Part shown: one piece after another, positions 40,787 through 52,180 of the stretch
Position numbering within the stretch: position 1 is the stretch's first letter
Layout: every line of letters starts with the position of its first letter
The notes under the pieces: model-generated
What the model saw: the letters and a program-made list of their open reading frames with translations, nothing else
What the model was told of the DNA's origin: nothing
Database searches by the model: none
Source of the DNA: Malaya genurostris
Lineage: Eukaryota; Arthropoda; Insecta; Diptera; Culicidae
Length of the DNA: 64,000 nucleotides
NCBI RefSeq assembly: GCF_030247185.1
Contig: NC_080571.1
Location: forward strand, 42,206,002-42,270,001
Direction of reading: 5' to 3'
Made by a program: the position numbers and the translations under genes

Positions 40787-42999
40787 ATAAAACACTGTTG
40801 TCACTGTTACTGAATACACGACATTCAAACAAACCCAGCATTACTCATAACCAAGATGACATTGAAATACACAAGAATTCAGCGCCTGCTACATTTCACT
40901 ATTAGAGAAATATTGTAAACAAATTTTTGAAATGTGGCCAAAATTAGTATATCCAGCGGTGAAAAATTACAGATCCTCAAAGACATTTTCCGCAAATTTT
41001 TTATTAAGACTTGGTAAAAACATCTTATAGCATTCTTTTAAGTAATTGGAAACAAAAATAACGTTGATTTTCACATTCTGAGTTGTGCATGAATAAATCA
41101 AAAGCGTTAATTTACGAGAGCGACTTTAACGACGACTCAGACTTGATGCTAGTGGACCAGGGGAGGAAACTTCCGTATCCTAAAAGTTACTGCATATCGG
41201 TGTGTACCGGGACCAGTAGCCGATTCGTAGGACAAGTAAATAGACAAAACAAATAAAACGCAGTAACTATCGGGAAGGGACGTGATCTCGGAACGCGCTA
41301 GAAGTAGACAATAAATATCACGTTATTTATGTCGAAACGTCGGGAATAAATGCGGATATATTGAATCGGAAATACAGAAAGAAAAAAACTAATTGGAATT
41401 TATATTGCCACTTTATGGCATGGGGCAGTAAGCGTTGTGATGGACATCACTTGAATACACAGCCGCGGCCCGGAATCTGGTCACATGTCAAACCGGATTA
41501 GATAGTGGCGTTGGGCTTCTCGATTTCAGATACGAATAAAATTGAATTCGATTTGCGATTATGTAGTGATGACAGTTGTATGGGGCCCGGTCCGGTTGGA
41601 TGGTTCATTCGTGAGTTACGAACGCATGTTTTTGTTGCGATGGGACTATTCCATACATGATGGTCGTTTTATGTGTCGCAATGATGTTTCACGGTGGAAA
41701 CTGTGGTTTTATGGTGCTTTTGGGATGTCTACTTGATGGCACTTAGGTGCTTTTTGAATGGTCGTAACAATTTGTTGTATCGACCGGAGCAGCGGTCCCG
41801 ACATATGTACCACGTTTTGATTTGGTTTGCTATCGGTTGGAAAGCTAGTAGCACTGGGGGAACGATACTTCAGTTCATAATTCGTTTACGGAACAATCTG
41901 ATTGATTGTTTTATTGTATAAAAAGGGCAGCATTTAATGTTTCGGTATGTCCATGTATGTCTTGTGTCGGATTCATTGGAACGGTTCCGATGTTCTTTAA
42001 ATGTTTGTACATTATTAAAGAATGTTTTTACCATTGTTGGAAGTAGTTTTGTTGCTTCAACAAGCACTCGATTCGACTTTGCAGCACTTTCTGGTACGGT
42101 ATTCAACTTTTTTAACATGATGAAAAAATACTTACCTTACTATGGGGCTCCTTTTCAAAATTTACCCTCTGAGAGAGAGATAAGTATTTTTGATCATGCT
42201 TCCAATGTATCAACATAATATAATGATCCTGATTTTACGATAAAATTTTCAGTTGTGTGACATAATCTCAAATAATTTAAAATTAAACTTTTCTGAAATG
42301 TTTGGTATAGAGGAGTATCGAAGAGGAAAACCTTTCTCGTAGGATTTATTTAATCTAACTACCAATAGATTCGAAATTTTTCAACTCGAACGTGTATTGC
42401 AACAACATTGAAGTTTTCCAATAGTACACTATTGAAAAACCTATCTGATTTTACCCATGTCAGCACCAACCAATCAGAACGCGTTCTGAGGAAGAGAACA
42501 AATATCTGCTGCTGTACAACTGCATCGGTAAAGAAGATGAATTACGAGTCAAGTTTTGGACGAGTTTACCGAGTGTACACGCCAAAAACCATCTCAGATA
42601 TCAATGTAGATCCTGTTGGTCGGGACAATTCAAGGCACTTTTCAGTCCAACAGATCGTCATTAAGAATTGATTGAATTTTATCCATTTCTTACCAAAAGC
42701 ATCAGATTTATCGAAATGAAAGTTGAAAAAGTGTTCGTCGTCACTAACACATGTAATTGAATGACGGCAACGCTCTCACGCAATGCGAAATGGAAGTATT
42801 GATGTAAAACACATCCCAAGTAGCAAATGTAACTTATTGAACCTTAAATATAATTATGAATTATTCATATACATGCAATAATTGTAGATATAGCAAGCAA
42901 ATAAACAATTGATGGAAATATAAAAATGGTGTTATAATTAAATATCCAAGTATCTCAAGAACAGCTACTTTTTGAAGAAAGGATATCATGAACAAATTT
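40787..42999. other. Unassigned, possibly unique sequence
   Basis: Several frames of 60-95 codons on both strands (41,542-42,218; 42,408-42,671) lack domains and overlap. The stretch 41,100-41,520 is relatively GC-rich and non-repetitive. I cannot support an exon; it may be host non-coding DNA. Confidence 0.3.
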
Positions 43000-43545
43000 A
43001 TTACCTTTTAATTGTAGAATAAAATTCTACTGTTTAAATGATTATCTTTCAACCAGAACTTGAAATTTCGAATATATCTGTAAATTGTTTTAGCTGTAAC
43101 TTCTTCGTTTTTCAAAAGGCACGGATGAGATAGCCATCAATCTGTAGGTTTTAATAAGAGCTTTAAAATAAAAATTATCAAAAAAATCGAAACCCTGATT
43201 TTTGTTTAGTTTGATATTTTTGGCTCATTTTGAAATTAATGAGAAAAAAATCAAAAATTTTTTTTTAGTGCATTTTTTTTAGAGTGCCCTATTGATTCTT
43301 CCTGAACGCCATTTTCGTACAATTAACGGTTTCCGAGTTACAACGATTTGAAAAAGGCAATTTTTTTGAAATGCAAAAATACATACGCCCTTTTTAAAAT
43401 CAGTCGTGAGTCGGATTGACCTCTCCATCGGTTCAAAACTTATGGTTTGCCATACTGAAGTCATGTGCAAAGTTTCATCCAAATCGAAGAAGGTCGAGTC
43501 TGATGATCTGCTAAGCATGCTTCTGGAATTGCTCATATATAACTT
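43000..43545 (+). repeat. Dispersed repeat, partner of 55,770-56,352
   Basis: 'gtagaataaaattctactgtttaaatgattatctttcaacc' through 'cggattgacctctccatcggttcaaaacttatgg' to 'tgatctgctaagcatgcttctggaattgctc' is repeated in reverse orientation at 55.8-56.3 kb with many shared blocks. The other copy shows that GAGCAATTCCAG-type sequence stands at both of its ends, so this is a TIR element that has lost its left end here. Confidence 0.7.
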
Positions 43546-44002
43546 ACTTTTGCTCTGCCATTTCTAGTCGTTAGTTGATCAAAGATCAAGGATCGAAATA
43601 CAATTAATTTTTTTTTAATCAAACAACAGATTCAACACACAAAGAAGTTGCGTAGTGCAGTTTAAGTGTTTTTGTTATCATGAAGCTGTTGGGGAGTGCA
43701 GTTCCACAGTAAACATTGTTTGAAAAATAGATATTTCAGCGTATGATGTATCATACGCTAGGACATAATGGGTTAAGGTTTTCATTATTAAAAAAGAATT
43801 CACCTTCCGGAAATAAAAACATTCCGTGAGGTTGACATATCGTTTCAATAAGTGTTCCAAACAGCTCCTTTCCACTGCCATTCCTTGTCAGTAACAGTTA
43901 CCTGAGACAACGTGTGAATCGTACTTTAACCGAATAACATATGGTGATATTTTTCATCACGAAATTTCCCAGCGGTTTTTAATTTCTAGGCAGAGACTCT
44001 TA

Positions 44003-44566
44003 TACCGTTTTCGTTTATTGATCAGAGCAGCCCGAAAGCTGACCCAGAGTCGCCCAAACAACGTTAGAGCAAATTCAGCAGCTGCAAGATTCATATGGGT
44101 GGTCTATAATGTAAATGAAACTGAAACAAACGTATCCCCAGCAATCCGTTTTAGTTTTATTTTTTCGAACAGTTCTACTGTCAAATTTAAAACTGGTATA
44201 CATTGCCGTTCTATTTTTTCTATATTTGAAACACAGATAAAACGCTGCTAGGGCTGCCAGTTTATTTTGTTCTAATTTCTAGATTTAAATTTTAAAACTG
44301 ACATAAATTATGCATCTAGAACTAGAACACTCCTGAATATGCCCTAAGGTATGTTTGTTTTAGCAACCTGAAGTCGCTCTAGATCGGACTCCAATCGCGT
44401 AGTTTCGCTCTGAAAATTTTCTCGGGTCGCTTCACGCATCCAGCCGAGTTTGTTTATTTTTTCTTTTTTCCATGAGTTGTTGTTTAGGGCGCGTACCACG
44501 TGTTCGTTTTAACTCAGGTTCAAAAACGAAAACAGGTTTTCCAGGTTCAAAAACGAAAACGGTATT
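44003..44566. mobile_element. TIR element with ATACCGTTTTCGTTT ends
   Basis: 'ataccgttttcgtttattg' near 44,003 and the complement of 'ataccgttttcgtttttgaacc' ending near 44,566. The right side carries two tandem 'ggttcaaaaacgaaaac' units. The interior has an unrelated plus-strand frame (44,018-44,251) without domains. Exact ends are uncertain; no duplication fixed. It shares its CCGTTTTCGTTT core with the 40.5 kb MITE. Confidence 0.55.
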
Positions 44567-45284
44567 AGTGTCAATCATTTGTCGCAAGTGTATTGAAAGC
44601 TCTATATGGGGATTATAAACAGTACACCCTAAGACAAGACGAGACAGCTGGCTTCTTACTCTTATTTTTTTTGCTTTCCATGGGCCCTGCTGAATTATTA
44701 AGGACACAGAAGAAAAAAAAATTAATAATTTCATAAGTTGTGACTTATGAACCAGCACAATTTTGATTTCATTGAAGACTTATGCATTCAGTGAGCCCAC
44801 ATATGAACTTCATAGGCATAACTTATGAAATTCATATCAATGACATATGCATTCCTTAAAACACAATTTATGATTTTTATAACAGTCTACCTTGTGAAAA
44901 TGTCATTCCTTATAAGAACAATCAAACCATACAAATGGAAAACGAAGACACCGTTGTTTTGCTTCAAAACTTTGTGCAAAGCGCACTATCTGAAGCGTGC
45001 AAAACACTTTTTCATAATTCGAAATTCCAGTTGATAGAGTGTGGAGATGAAAACAATTGTTTGGAATTGGATTGCGGACTGGAGGAAAAGAAATGTAAGT
45101 CTCTATTCATTATTTTATTTCATGATAGTAACACTTTGTTTATGCATGACATAACATGACATGACTTGAATATATACTTTTGAAAGATTTCTAAGTAATC
45201 CCAATATGTATAGATATTCATCATTTGCTATCCACGAAATAGGAAATTATTATATATTCAGACTAAATGACATTCTTGTAGTAA

Positions 45285-45335
45285 AAAGCAAAGTCAAAAG
45301 TCAAGTCTTGGCATTACATTCCTTTGGTGGATTTT
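45285..45335 (-). repeat. SINE tail fragment, minus strand
   Basis: On the minus strand it reads 'ggaatgtaatgccaagacttgacttttgactttgctttt', equal to the end of the SINE at 57,780-57,985 ('gaaatgtaatgccaagattttgctttt'). Only the 3' ~50 bp remain, fused to the mariner fragment. Confidence 0.65.
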
Positions 45336-45339
45336 GGTT

Positions 45340-46025
45340 GGAGTAAAGTCGTTTTGTAGTTTGTTTAAAAAATGAAAAAAAAAAAACGAGTTTCGTGTTT
45401 TGATAAAACATTGTTTTTTTAACGGGTAAAAACACCGTGCAAGCGAAACAATGGATTGAAAAATGTTATCCGGACTCTTGTCCATCAAAAGCAACGATTT
45501 GTCGGTGGTTCGTCGAGTTTAAACGTGGCCGCATCGACACAAATGACGCGGAACGCTCGGGTAGACCTGTGGAAGCCGTTACACCGGAAAATGTAAGTGA
45601 AGTGACAAAAATTATAATGAAAGATCGTAAAGTGAAGCTCCGTGGGATTGCTGAGATGACATAGATATCATATGGAAGTGTATTTACTATCCTTCATGAA
45701 AAATTGAGCATGAAAAAGGTTTTTTCCAAGTGGGTGCCGGGATTGCTTTCGATGGAACAAAATGCAGCCTGCCACAAATCGATAAAAACAATGGCGAAAT
45801 TGAACGAATTGGGCTTTGATCTGCTTCCCCACCCCCCATACTCGCCAGATTTAGCCCCCAGTGACTACTGGCTCTTTGCTGATCTTAAAAAAATGCTCCA
45901 GGGAAAAAGATTTGGCTCGAATGAGGAGGTCATCGCTGAAACTGAAGAATATTTTGAAGCGAAAGATAATTTTTTTATAAACATGGTATTGAAAAATTGG
46001 AAAAATGTTGGAACCATTGTATTAC
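45340..46025 (+). pseudogene. Mariner fragment (irritans subfamily) with internal deletion
   Basis: Sequence parallels the 8,779 mariner from 'ggttggagtaaagtcg' onward, without terminal repeats. Plus-strand frames give QAKQWIEKCYPDSCPSKATI, WFVEFKRGRIDTND, GRPVEAVTPENV, a stop after RGIAEMT, then MKKVFSKWVPGLLSMEQ. This is fused directly to NAACHKSIKTMAKLNELGF, PPYSPDLAPSDYW and FEAKD. The deletion removes everything from the first Asp to the QD of the second Asp motif. Its break points differ by several residues from the 9 kb copy, so the deletions may be independent. It stops at the equivalent of ..RWNHCI.. Confidence 0.85.
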
Positions 46026-46229
46026 CCTACATTTCTACATTAATCATAAGTCTACCTCACGAACTTCATAAGTATGATTTATGAAATCCATAAGTAGATC
46101 AATGGAAATTTTTTTCTGAAGATCATAAGTTTGACTTATGATTTCCTTATGGTAAATTTGTAGCGAAATATCATAAGTGTTTCTTATGGATTTCAAAAGC
46201 TTTTTTGCGTCCGTGGATAGTTGACTGTA

Positions 46230-47599
46230 CACTCAGAAAAATATTATGGTAACAGTTACTATATAGAGGCCCAACCTGAGTATAGTGGTTTAGTGTATAG
46301 TGGTTTTCAGCCGACTATTCAATCAGATGATTTCAACAATAGTCAAGTTCATGTTTACTATAAATGGTATCGGCTCTAGAATAGTAATAGTGAACAGTAT
46401 ATTGTATGAATAACTAATACGATTGAGATGGTTAGCTTAACCATGACCGAATCTTTATTTACATTGTAGTTTTTGCTATAACCAGAGCCATGGTATTTTT
46501 AACATTTTACTTCTATTTATTTTGAAACTAAAGGCAGTGGTTGATTCAACAATGCTGAATATCAGCAAAATATGAGCTAATGTTGAAAAGTTTAATGAAT
46601 TTGAGCTCTAGAACAAGGACAACAAAATAGTTTCGTAGACACGGAGATGCATTGCTTGGTTGCAACTGTTGATCCCAGGCTCTGTCCGGTGGAGTTTTTC
46701 CTGAAGCAGGAATGTGCAGCATAAAAGAAATTAATAGCCAAGTCCAGATGCAAACCTCAATACCCACCTGCGATATATTGTTATTCGAGCGATTTGAATC
46801 CGGGAATCGGATGATATTCGTCGTTTTCATCAATTGCTTGATGTTGTTTCTATAGCGACCGATAACGAATAATAAAAAGTATACGAGACGTCGATTTCAC
46901 TAGAAAACAGCCGTTGCCGGCAAAATTGTTGAGAAATTGAATTTCAACGACGGAAACTAGTAAGGCTACAAACTTTACTTACCTGCAAGACCTTTTAAAT
47001 TGCACAATATAAGTCATAATATTTTTCATTTCGGATCTATCACTGATGTGTTACCCACGTACGAAATTGTCTGCTGTATTGTAACTTTATGTGACAATAA
47101 CAAAGTACACCCGTTTATTGACAATTTGTATAGTCAGCATGTGAAATACCTAGTCGGTTAAAAAACACTATACGATAATGTACTTACTACATAAATTCTG
47201 TTGATATGGACTACATGAATAGTGTTCTCAAACTTCTTAATCGTCTTTTAAACCATGTATCTATTTATGGTAACATTATTATACTGTGAACATATTTACA
47301 TGGTAGCAATAACTATTTCGCTTCTCATAAATATGAAGGCTCGAGAGCAATTTCACCTTACTAGAAATTGTGATTTTAACTATTTGTTTTATATTTGTGA
47401 TGACTACCATTGTCAGGATTACTATGCCAGAAAAGTCATAAATACAAATAGTTTAGTTAAGTTGTCGTCTTTGTTGTCTAGTAATTTATACAATACAGAT
47501 GGTGAATAGTCATATATCATGATTGTTGCTACTATTTAAGCGTATAGATAAAATGACAATGAAAAACAGGCTACGGTTACTATGGTATTTTTCTCAGTG
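46230..47599. mobile_element. 1,370-bp TA-flanked TIR element, unrecognised family
   Basis: CACTCAGAAAAATATTATGG starts at 46,230 and the complement of CACTGAGAAAAATACCATAG ends at 47,599. TA stands outside on both sides (46,228-46,229; 47,600-47,601). The TIR continues as 'taacagttac/ctacggttac'. Short frames (46,546-46,833 minus; 47,255-47,509 plus) show no domain. TA duplication points to Tc1/mariner-type mobilisation of a non-autonomous element. Confidence 0.75.
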
Positions 47600-47724
47600 T
47601 ATGTGACTAGCGACATTCGCAGTGTAGCCAATTGCTTTTATATATTAATGCATGTTATTTACATTCCATTATTCGTTATCACTAATCTTGCTGCAAACAC
47701 TGCGAAATACGATGTGAATAACCC

Positions 47725-48375
47725 TGCACTCAAATAAAAATTCAAGTTCGATTCACTTGAAAAATCACGTAAAATGATTTCAAATATCAAATTGAATATT
47801 TTACGTGACGAAAATGAATGTTATACGAACATCCTCTAAAATGAATAGAGTCATCACATAAGGTTTACGTGAATTGACCAAACGTCGAACAATCTACGTG
47901 AATTTCCGGTGTGAAAAACTCGATTTGGAAAATGGCGAACAGTGGCCTTTAAAAGTGTAAGTAGTGTAAATGTTTGCGAGAAATATTATTTGATTACAAT
48001 TTTTTACTACATCGACCGGTCCATTTCAGTATGGAAATTTCCATGTGCTCGACTGGACCGAGTGCCTGCGTGAGTCCGGAAATTTTACCCGCTCCTGCCA
48101 AAAGGTTCAAACATTCCGTTACTCCACCAAAAAACGAGTTCAAAATCGGTATGAAGCTAGAGCCACTAGACCCATGTAATGCGACCTCAACCTGCATCGG
48201 GAGTGTTGTGGGAGTTCTCGGATCTCGACTTCGGCCTCGGTTGGATGGCAGTGACAACATAAACGATTTCTAGAGGCTTGTCGATTCGAGATCTCACGAC
48301 GTTATTAGTTGCTTTTTATTTTCAGCCATTGAAATACTATGCCAATTTTCTGAAATAAATGTTTTATTTTTCATG
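47725..48375 (+). mobile_element. Repeat carrying a captured Scm exon fragment
   Basis: The left part (47,728-47,995) aligns with 18,300-18,530 inside the hAT-like element: 'aaataaaaattca..', 'cacttgaaaaatcacg', 'cctctaaaatgaatagag', 'ccggtgtgaaaaactcgatttggaaaATGG' and a donor-like GTAAGT at 47,957. The right part (48,318-48,375) aligns with 'cagccattgaa' (18,641) and 'attttctgaaataaatgttt' (19,141). Between them, in place of the middle of the 18 kb unit, lies the Scm-derived segment preceded by an acceptor-like 'ccggtccatttcag'. No terminal repeats were found, so the exact element limits are unknown. Confidence 0.6.
48030..48290 (+). pseudogene. Scm: Sex comb on midleg (Scm) first MBT-repeat exon fragment
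   Basis: The plus strand reads PAPAKRFKHSVTPPKNEF, FKIGMKLEPLDPCN, ATSTCIGSVVGVLGSRLR and RLDGSDNINDF, then a stop, then RLVDS. Insect Scm has ..NDFWRLVDS.. at this point, so TGG became TAG (48,271-48,273). Upstream, WTECLRESGN (Scm-like W.(D/E)YL.E(S/T)G) appears in a different frame, so one or two indels separate it. Scm is a Polycomb-group chromatin protein; its MBT repeats bind methyl-lysine peptides. The fragment covers under half of one MBT repeat and ends where homology to the repeat backbone resumes. It is a decayed gene fragment, not the working gene. Confidence 0.82.
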
Positions 48376-50875
48376 GTACTTTTCATTTCATAGATTTATG
48401 TAAAAATCTGACATATTTCCCTTTTGACTTCAACCAACACTTCGCGCACACTTCTGAACGGAGTTGCTTCACTGTTTTTACCATCATGGTTCGAGTTCGA
48501 CTGATAGAACTGTCGAATTTTGTCTGCTGACTCATGGGTTACTATGATTGATACTGCATGGGTGGTTTCTTCAGTGCGGGTGAAGGTAAACCCATGAAAA
48601 ATCGACTATTTTTTATCCATTTTTTAAATGTAAACGTTAGCCAGCTTCTGTTTATATCGATGAACTAGTAGCAGTTCAGTATAGCCTGTCTTTGAATTAT
48701 TACCCCTCAAACATTATTTTATGTTCACTTATAGTTTAAGCACCACTAAAGCTGCCAGATGATTGAGATTCCATAAGCAGTTGTCGTTCCAACATTTAAC
48801 TAAGCTCAAAGTTTACTAAGCATAACGTGGTTAATCATAAGAAAAAGTTTTCTAAGATATAGCGAACATGTGACTTTTTCAAATTTTGGAACATTTTCTT
48901 GATGACTGAACGTATATGAAAGTAAAACCCTGATAGCCAACATCCCGTGAAAACCAGAAACGGCTTTTCGGCTTCAACGGCAGTGGTGCACATAATTTCC
49001 CATTATAATTCATATCCATCTCGATAATGAACCATAGCAGGGCGACTCTTAATAATGGCTTCGTAAAAATCCCACAATACATCATTGTCACTCAAAAACA
49101 GCCGCCCGTTCCGATTACAACAATGGCTACCCGGTCCTCATAGTTTTTTTTATACTTTCCGGGGATAGTCCGATCATGAAATTTCCAAAATATCAAACGA
49201 GACAGCGGGGTGGTAGTAAAAAGTCCCATAACCATTGGTCGTTATATCCACATTTTAGGCTTCATCCACCGAAAAAAAAGGATGCCTGGTGCTTATGCCT
49301 GCAGTAGCGCGAACTGCACATACGTTATAAAGCGTGGAAATGTGTCAAAGTGTGTGTTTGCGTGCGTGTGTGTGTGTGTCTGGCGGGGTGTGATTTTCTA
49401 TTCACTTGAATTTGCTCGATTGTCGCAATATCACTCCACTCGATATCACATGTGACGACGATGACGATGACGATGACGACGACGACGACGACGACGAAAA
49501 CAACATCGCATCACTGACTAGTGCTTTTTATTGGGATTCTCTCATGTGTGTTTGATGGCGCTCCCAGTCCCGGCCAGAACACAAAAATGGAACAAAATCG
49601 GAGCAAAAAATAAAAGCACTAGTGATGGAGCAGCAGAACATTCGCATTGTTTGATCTTTCGTGCTGTCGAAATAAAAATTCATTTAATGGAACGCTTTTT
49701 TTCTCTCATAAAACTCCCTTCGAAAGTGTGCAGCGAACACGTGCAAAAATACGATTTCCCGGCGAACTCGGAAAAAGGGCCTATTCGATTGGGTTTTAAT
49801 GCTTGAACTAAAAAATAAAAACAAGAAGATAATTAGAGAATCGTCTAATCAAAAATTTCAGTTCATTAAAATATCCTACTTTCTTAGGACTTGATCCAGT
49901 TCGGCGAAGCCCTTTACCAATTAATTTACTAATGAGAGAAGAAAGACGGAATGTGGTTTCGTGTTTTTTTGTCGGTCCGTGCAACGTTTACCGCACATGC
50001 GATCATTTTAATGTGTTCGCCACGCGACAGCGGAAAGCGGGTCCTCAATTTCGGTCGAGACTCGAATCGAAATAAAGTGCAGCTAAAATACGTGCGAATC
50101 TCAAAAAAAGAAAAAAAAAGAACAATCAATTCATAAAACAATTTCCCTCTGATTTTTTGTTCACTTAACAGTCCAACAGCCACTTGCGCTTGTGTACTCA
50201 TAATGGAGTGAGCGAGTCGATGTGAGTTGAGGTGCGTTTGTTCCATTCTTGGACCTGAGCAGTTAAGAGCCCAACAAAGCAAGCGCGCCCGAGAGAGAGA
50301 GAGAAAGAGAACGAGAGAACGATGTACGGTGGGAAAGAAAGGGGATGCTTATGACAGCAAATTCAGATGATCGTTGAGCAAGTGGCAGACAATTGCCCTC
50401 CCGCGGGTGTTGTCGGATAGCGAAAGCAACATCCATCATGGAAATATTAATAAAGTACAAAGGAATGCAGCTGCCATTTAAAGTGATATGTGAAAAATTA
50501 AAACCATGCGAATGTTTTTTGCAGCGTTTTCCAGATTGCTGCTTTTACGGAGGTAGTCAGTAAAAATCAGCATTGTGCCGATTGAGACCATTCATTTGTC
50601 GGAATATTTTATGAATAATGTGTCCCGATTGGATGCGACATGTCCAGTGAGAGTACATTCAGCAGGGTAAAAAATATTACAACATAAAATTATTGAGGTA
50701 AGCATCGAACCGGATTTATTATTTTAATTCATTTGTTTTTTTTTATCTTCCCATTTTCTTTCTTTACTTTCTTTTTCTAGATTTTTTTCATTTTTCTTCT
50801 TTTTTGTTAATCCTTCTAATTCTTTCATCGTTTCTCCTGCACTAAGCAAGTCGTCCTTCTTGAAAATTGAAACAT
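48376..50875. other. Unassigned, partly unique sequence
   Basis: 48,672-48,765 is the reverse-oriented partner of the dispersed repeat at 34,975-35,075. The rest is mostly non-repetitive, with GC-richer parts at 49,200-49,600 and 49,930-50,450 and GA-rich 'cgagagagagagagaaagagaacgagag' at 50,289-50,316. Frames on both strands are short and domain-free. The GAGA-like run could belong to a promoter, but no gene was found next to it. Confidence 0.35.
49455..49497. repeat. Trinucleotide/hexanucleotide (GACGAT/GAC)n run
   Basis: 'gacgacgatgacgatgacgatgacgacgac' and similar triplets over about 43 bp; a (GT)n run lies ~75 bp upstream near 49,360-49,380. No reading frame is supported across it. Confidence 0.85.
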
Positions 50876-50879
50876 TTTA

Positions 50880-50998
50880 TTTTAACAGATTTCGCAGCCG
50901 ATTCCTACACTACATAACCATTGCATGGCTAGTAATACGATCCTACTGACACTAAGAAACCGTCCTGGTCGGGGGTTGAACATACGACAACTTTTTCT
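50880..50998 (-). repeat. tRNA-derived SINE, minus strand, 5'-truncated
   Basis: On the minus strand: 'gttgtcgtatgttcaacccccgacc', a B-box region, then 'ggtttcttagtgtcagtaggatcgta' and 'aatcggctgcgaaatctg'. This is the body of the mosquito SINE whose head is preserved at 57,780 (there 'gttgtatgtttgagcactgacc', 'tagtatcagttcg', 'atcagcggcgaaacag'). The A-box end is missing; the 3' part fades near 50,880. Confidence 0.7.
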
Positions 50999-51121
50999 AT
51001 TAAAGTATGTTTTTCAAAAGCATGTTGATTTGAAATTTAAATGTCAAAATATTAAATGGTCAATTTTTTTTTGGTGAATAATTTTTTGACATTCAACATT
51101 TAAATGTAATTTCGAGCATAT

Positions 51122-51748
51122 GACCGCCACGGATCAGGGTCATTTCGCTGAATGGGTCACTTCGCCGAATGTCATTTCGCCGAAAGCCATTTCGCCGAAA
51201 GGGTCATTTCGCCGATTCCTGCAATTGTCTTAATATTATGATTGAAAATTGATTTAAAATAAACACAAATGAATGATAATACGCTAACGCCCGCTTTGTT
51301 GACCTACACTTGTACTTCTTGAATAAATATTGGTTCTTGTACTCTTGAATAAAGATTGATTTATAAACCTCAAAACGAAGTTCCTAAGGAAACTTGTTGA
51401 CTATTAGCCACTTAGCATTACAGCAATTGCATAGGTGTATCCACCAAGCAAATGTATGTGGCATTTTCCGTTTACTAAGTGAAAAAATGTCTAATGCGGC
51501 TTCGCCACATCGATTTAATTCGTGTGCTGAGGTTTGTATGCCAGAGGCCGCCGCTTCCGGGTCGGCGGTCAACTCAGCCATCTTGGCTTCGGTTATGTGG
51601 CTGCATCACATCTGTTATACAGGAGACATAATAACACAAAAATAATAATAATATGATGTATTCGAAATTACCCTTTCGGCGAAACGACTTTCGGCGAAAT
51701 GACCCTTTCGGCGAAACGACTTTCGGCGAAATGACCCTTTCGGCGGTC
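51122..51748. mobile_element. 627-bp TIR element with TTTCGGCGAAA iterons
   Basis: 'gaccgccacggatcagggtcatttcgc' at 51,122 is mirrored by the complement of 'gaccgccgaaagggtcatttcgc' ending at 51,748. Each end consists of four to five tandem units around TTTCGCCGAAA/TTTCGGCGAAA alternating with GGGTCA. The centre has overlapping frames on both strands (51,384-51,645) without recognised domains. No duplication identified. It lies against the C-terminal end of the Tc3-like fragment. Confidence 0.75.
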
Positions 51749-51764
51749 GTTCTGGAGGTCCTAT

Positions 51765-52115
51765 TTTACACCATTTTTTCAAGTATTTGAGGGTGTATTT
51801 CAGCAAGGAAACGTGGTTTCCAAATTGTCGTTGAAATCTTCTTACAATAAGTCAATTGTTTTGGCCACAGTATGACAAGTGGCACCATCCTGTTGAAACC
51901 ACATTTCGTCCACACCGATATCTTGAAGATTTGGCAACAAAAATTCATTAATCGTGGTTTTGTATCGATTTCTATTCACGGTAACGCGTCGTTCTTTCTT
52001 ATTTTTAAAGAAATAAGGTCCGATGATTCTACCAGCACGAAGACCGCACCAAACAGTTCATTTATCAGGATACATCGGTAATTTTTGAAATGGCGTGTAG
52101 AGTATCTTTGGCCCA
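51765..52115 (-). pseudogene. Tc3-like (Tc1/mariner superfamily) transposase fragment
   Basis: The minus strand reads a stop, TVWCGLRAGRIIGPYFFKN, then RYKTTINEFLLPNLQDIGVDEMWFQQDGATCHT, where WFQQDGATCHT holds the second catalytic Asp of this transposase type. After AKTIDLL come a stop, a frameshift and an internal deletion, and FLAEIHPQILEKMV, the C-terminal helix. The first Asp region and the terminal D/E region are absent. The family is distinct from the DD37E and mariner copies elsewhere in the window. Confidence 0.75.
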
Positions 52116-52180
52116 AATATGACAATTTTACTTGTTGACGTATCCATTCAAACAAAAATGCGCATCATAACTGAGGAGAA

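Larger units (their letters stand above)
44702..46215. mobile_element. TIR element with CATAAG subterminal repeats, carrying SINE and mariner scraps
   Basis: Left end 'ggacacagaagaaaaaaaa' and right end, complement of 'ggacgcaaaaaagcttttg'. Inside both ends CATAAGT/ACTTATG motifs repeat every 15-30 bp (44,733-44,850; 46,045-46,195). Between them lie a SINE tail (45,285-45,335) and a deleted mariner (45,340-46,025). No transposase of its own. The element ends 14 bp before the next element at 46,230. Confidence 0.5.
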
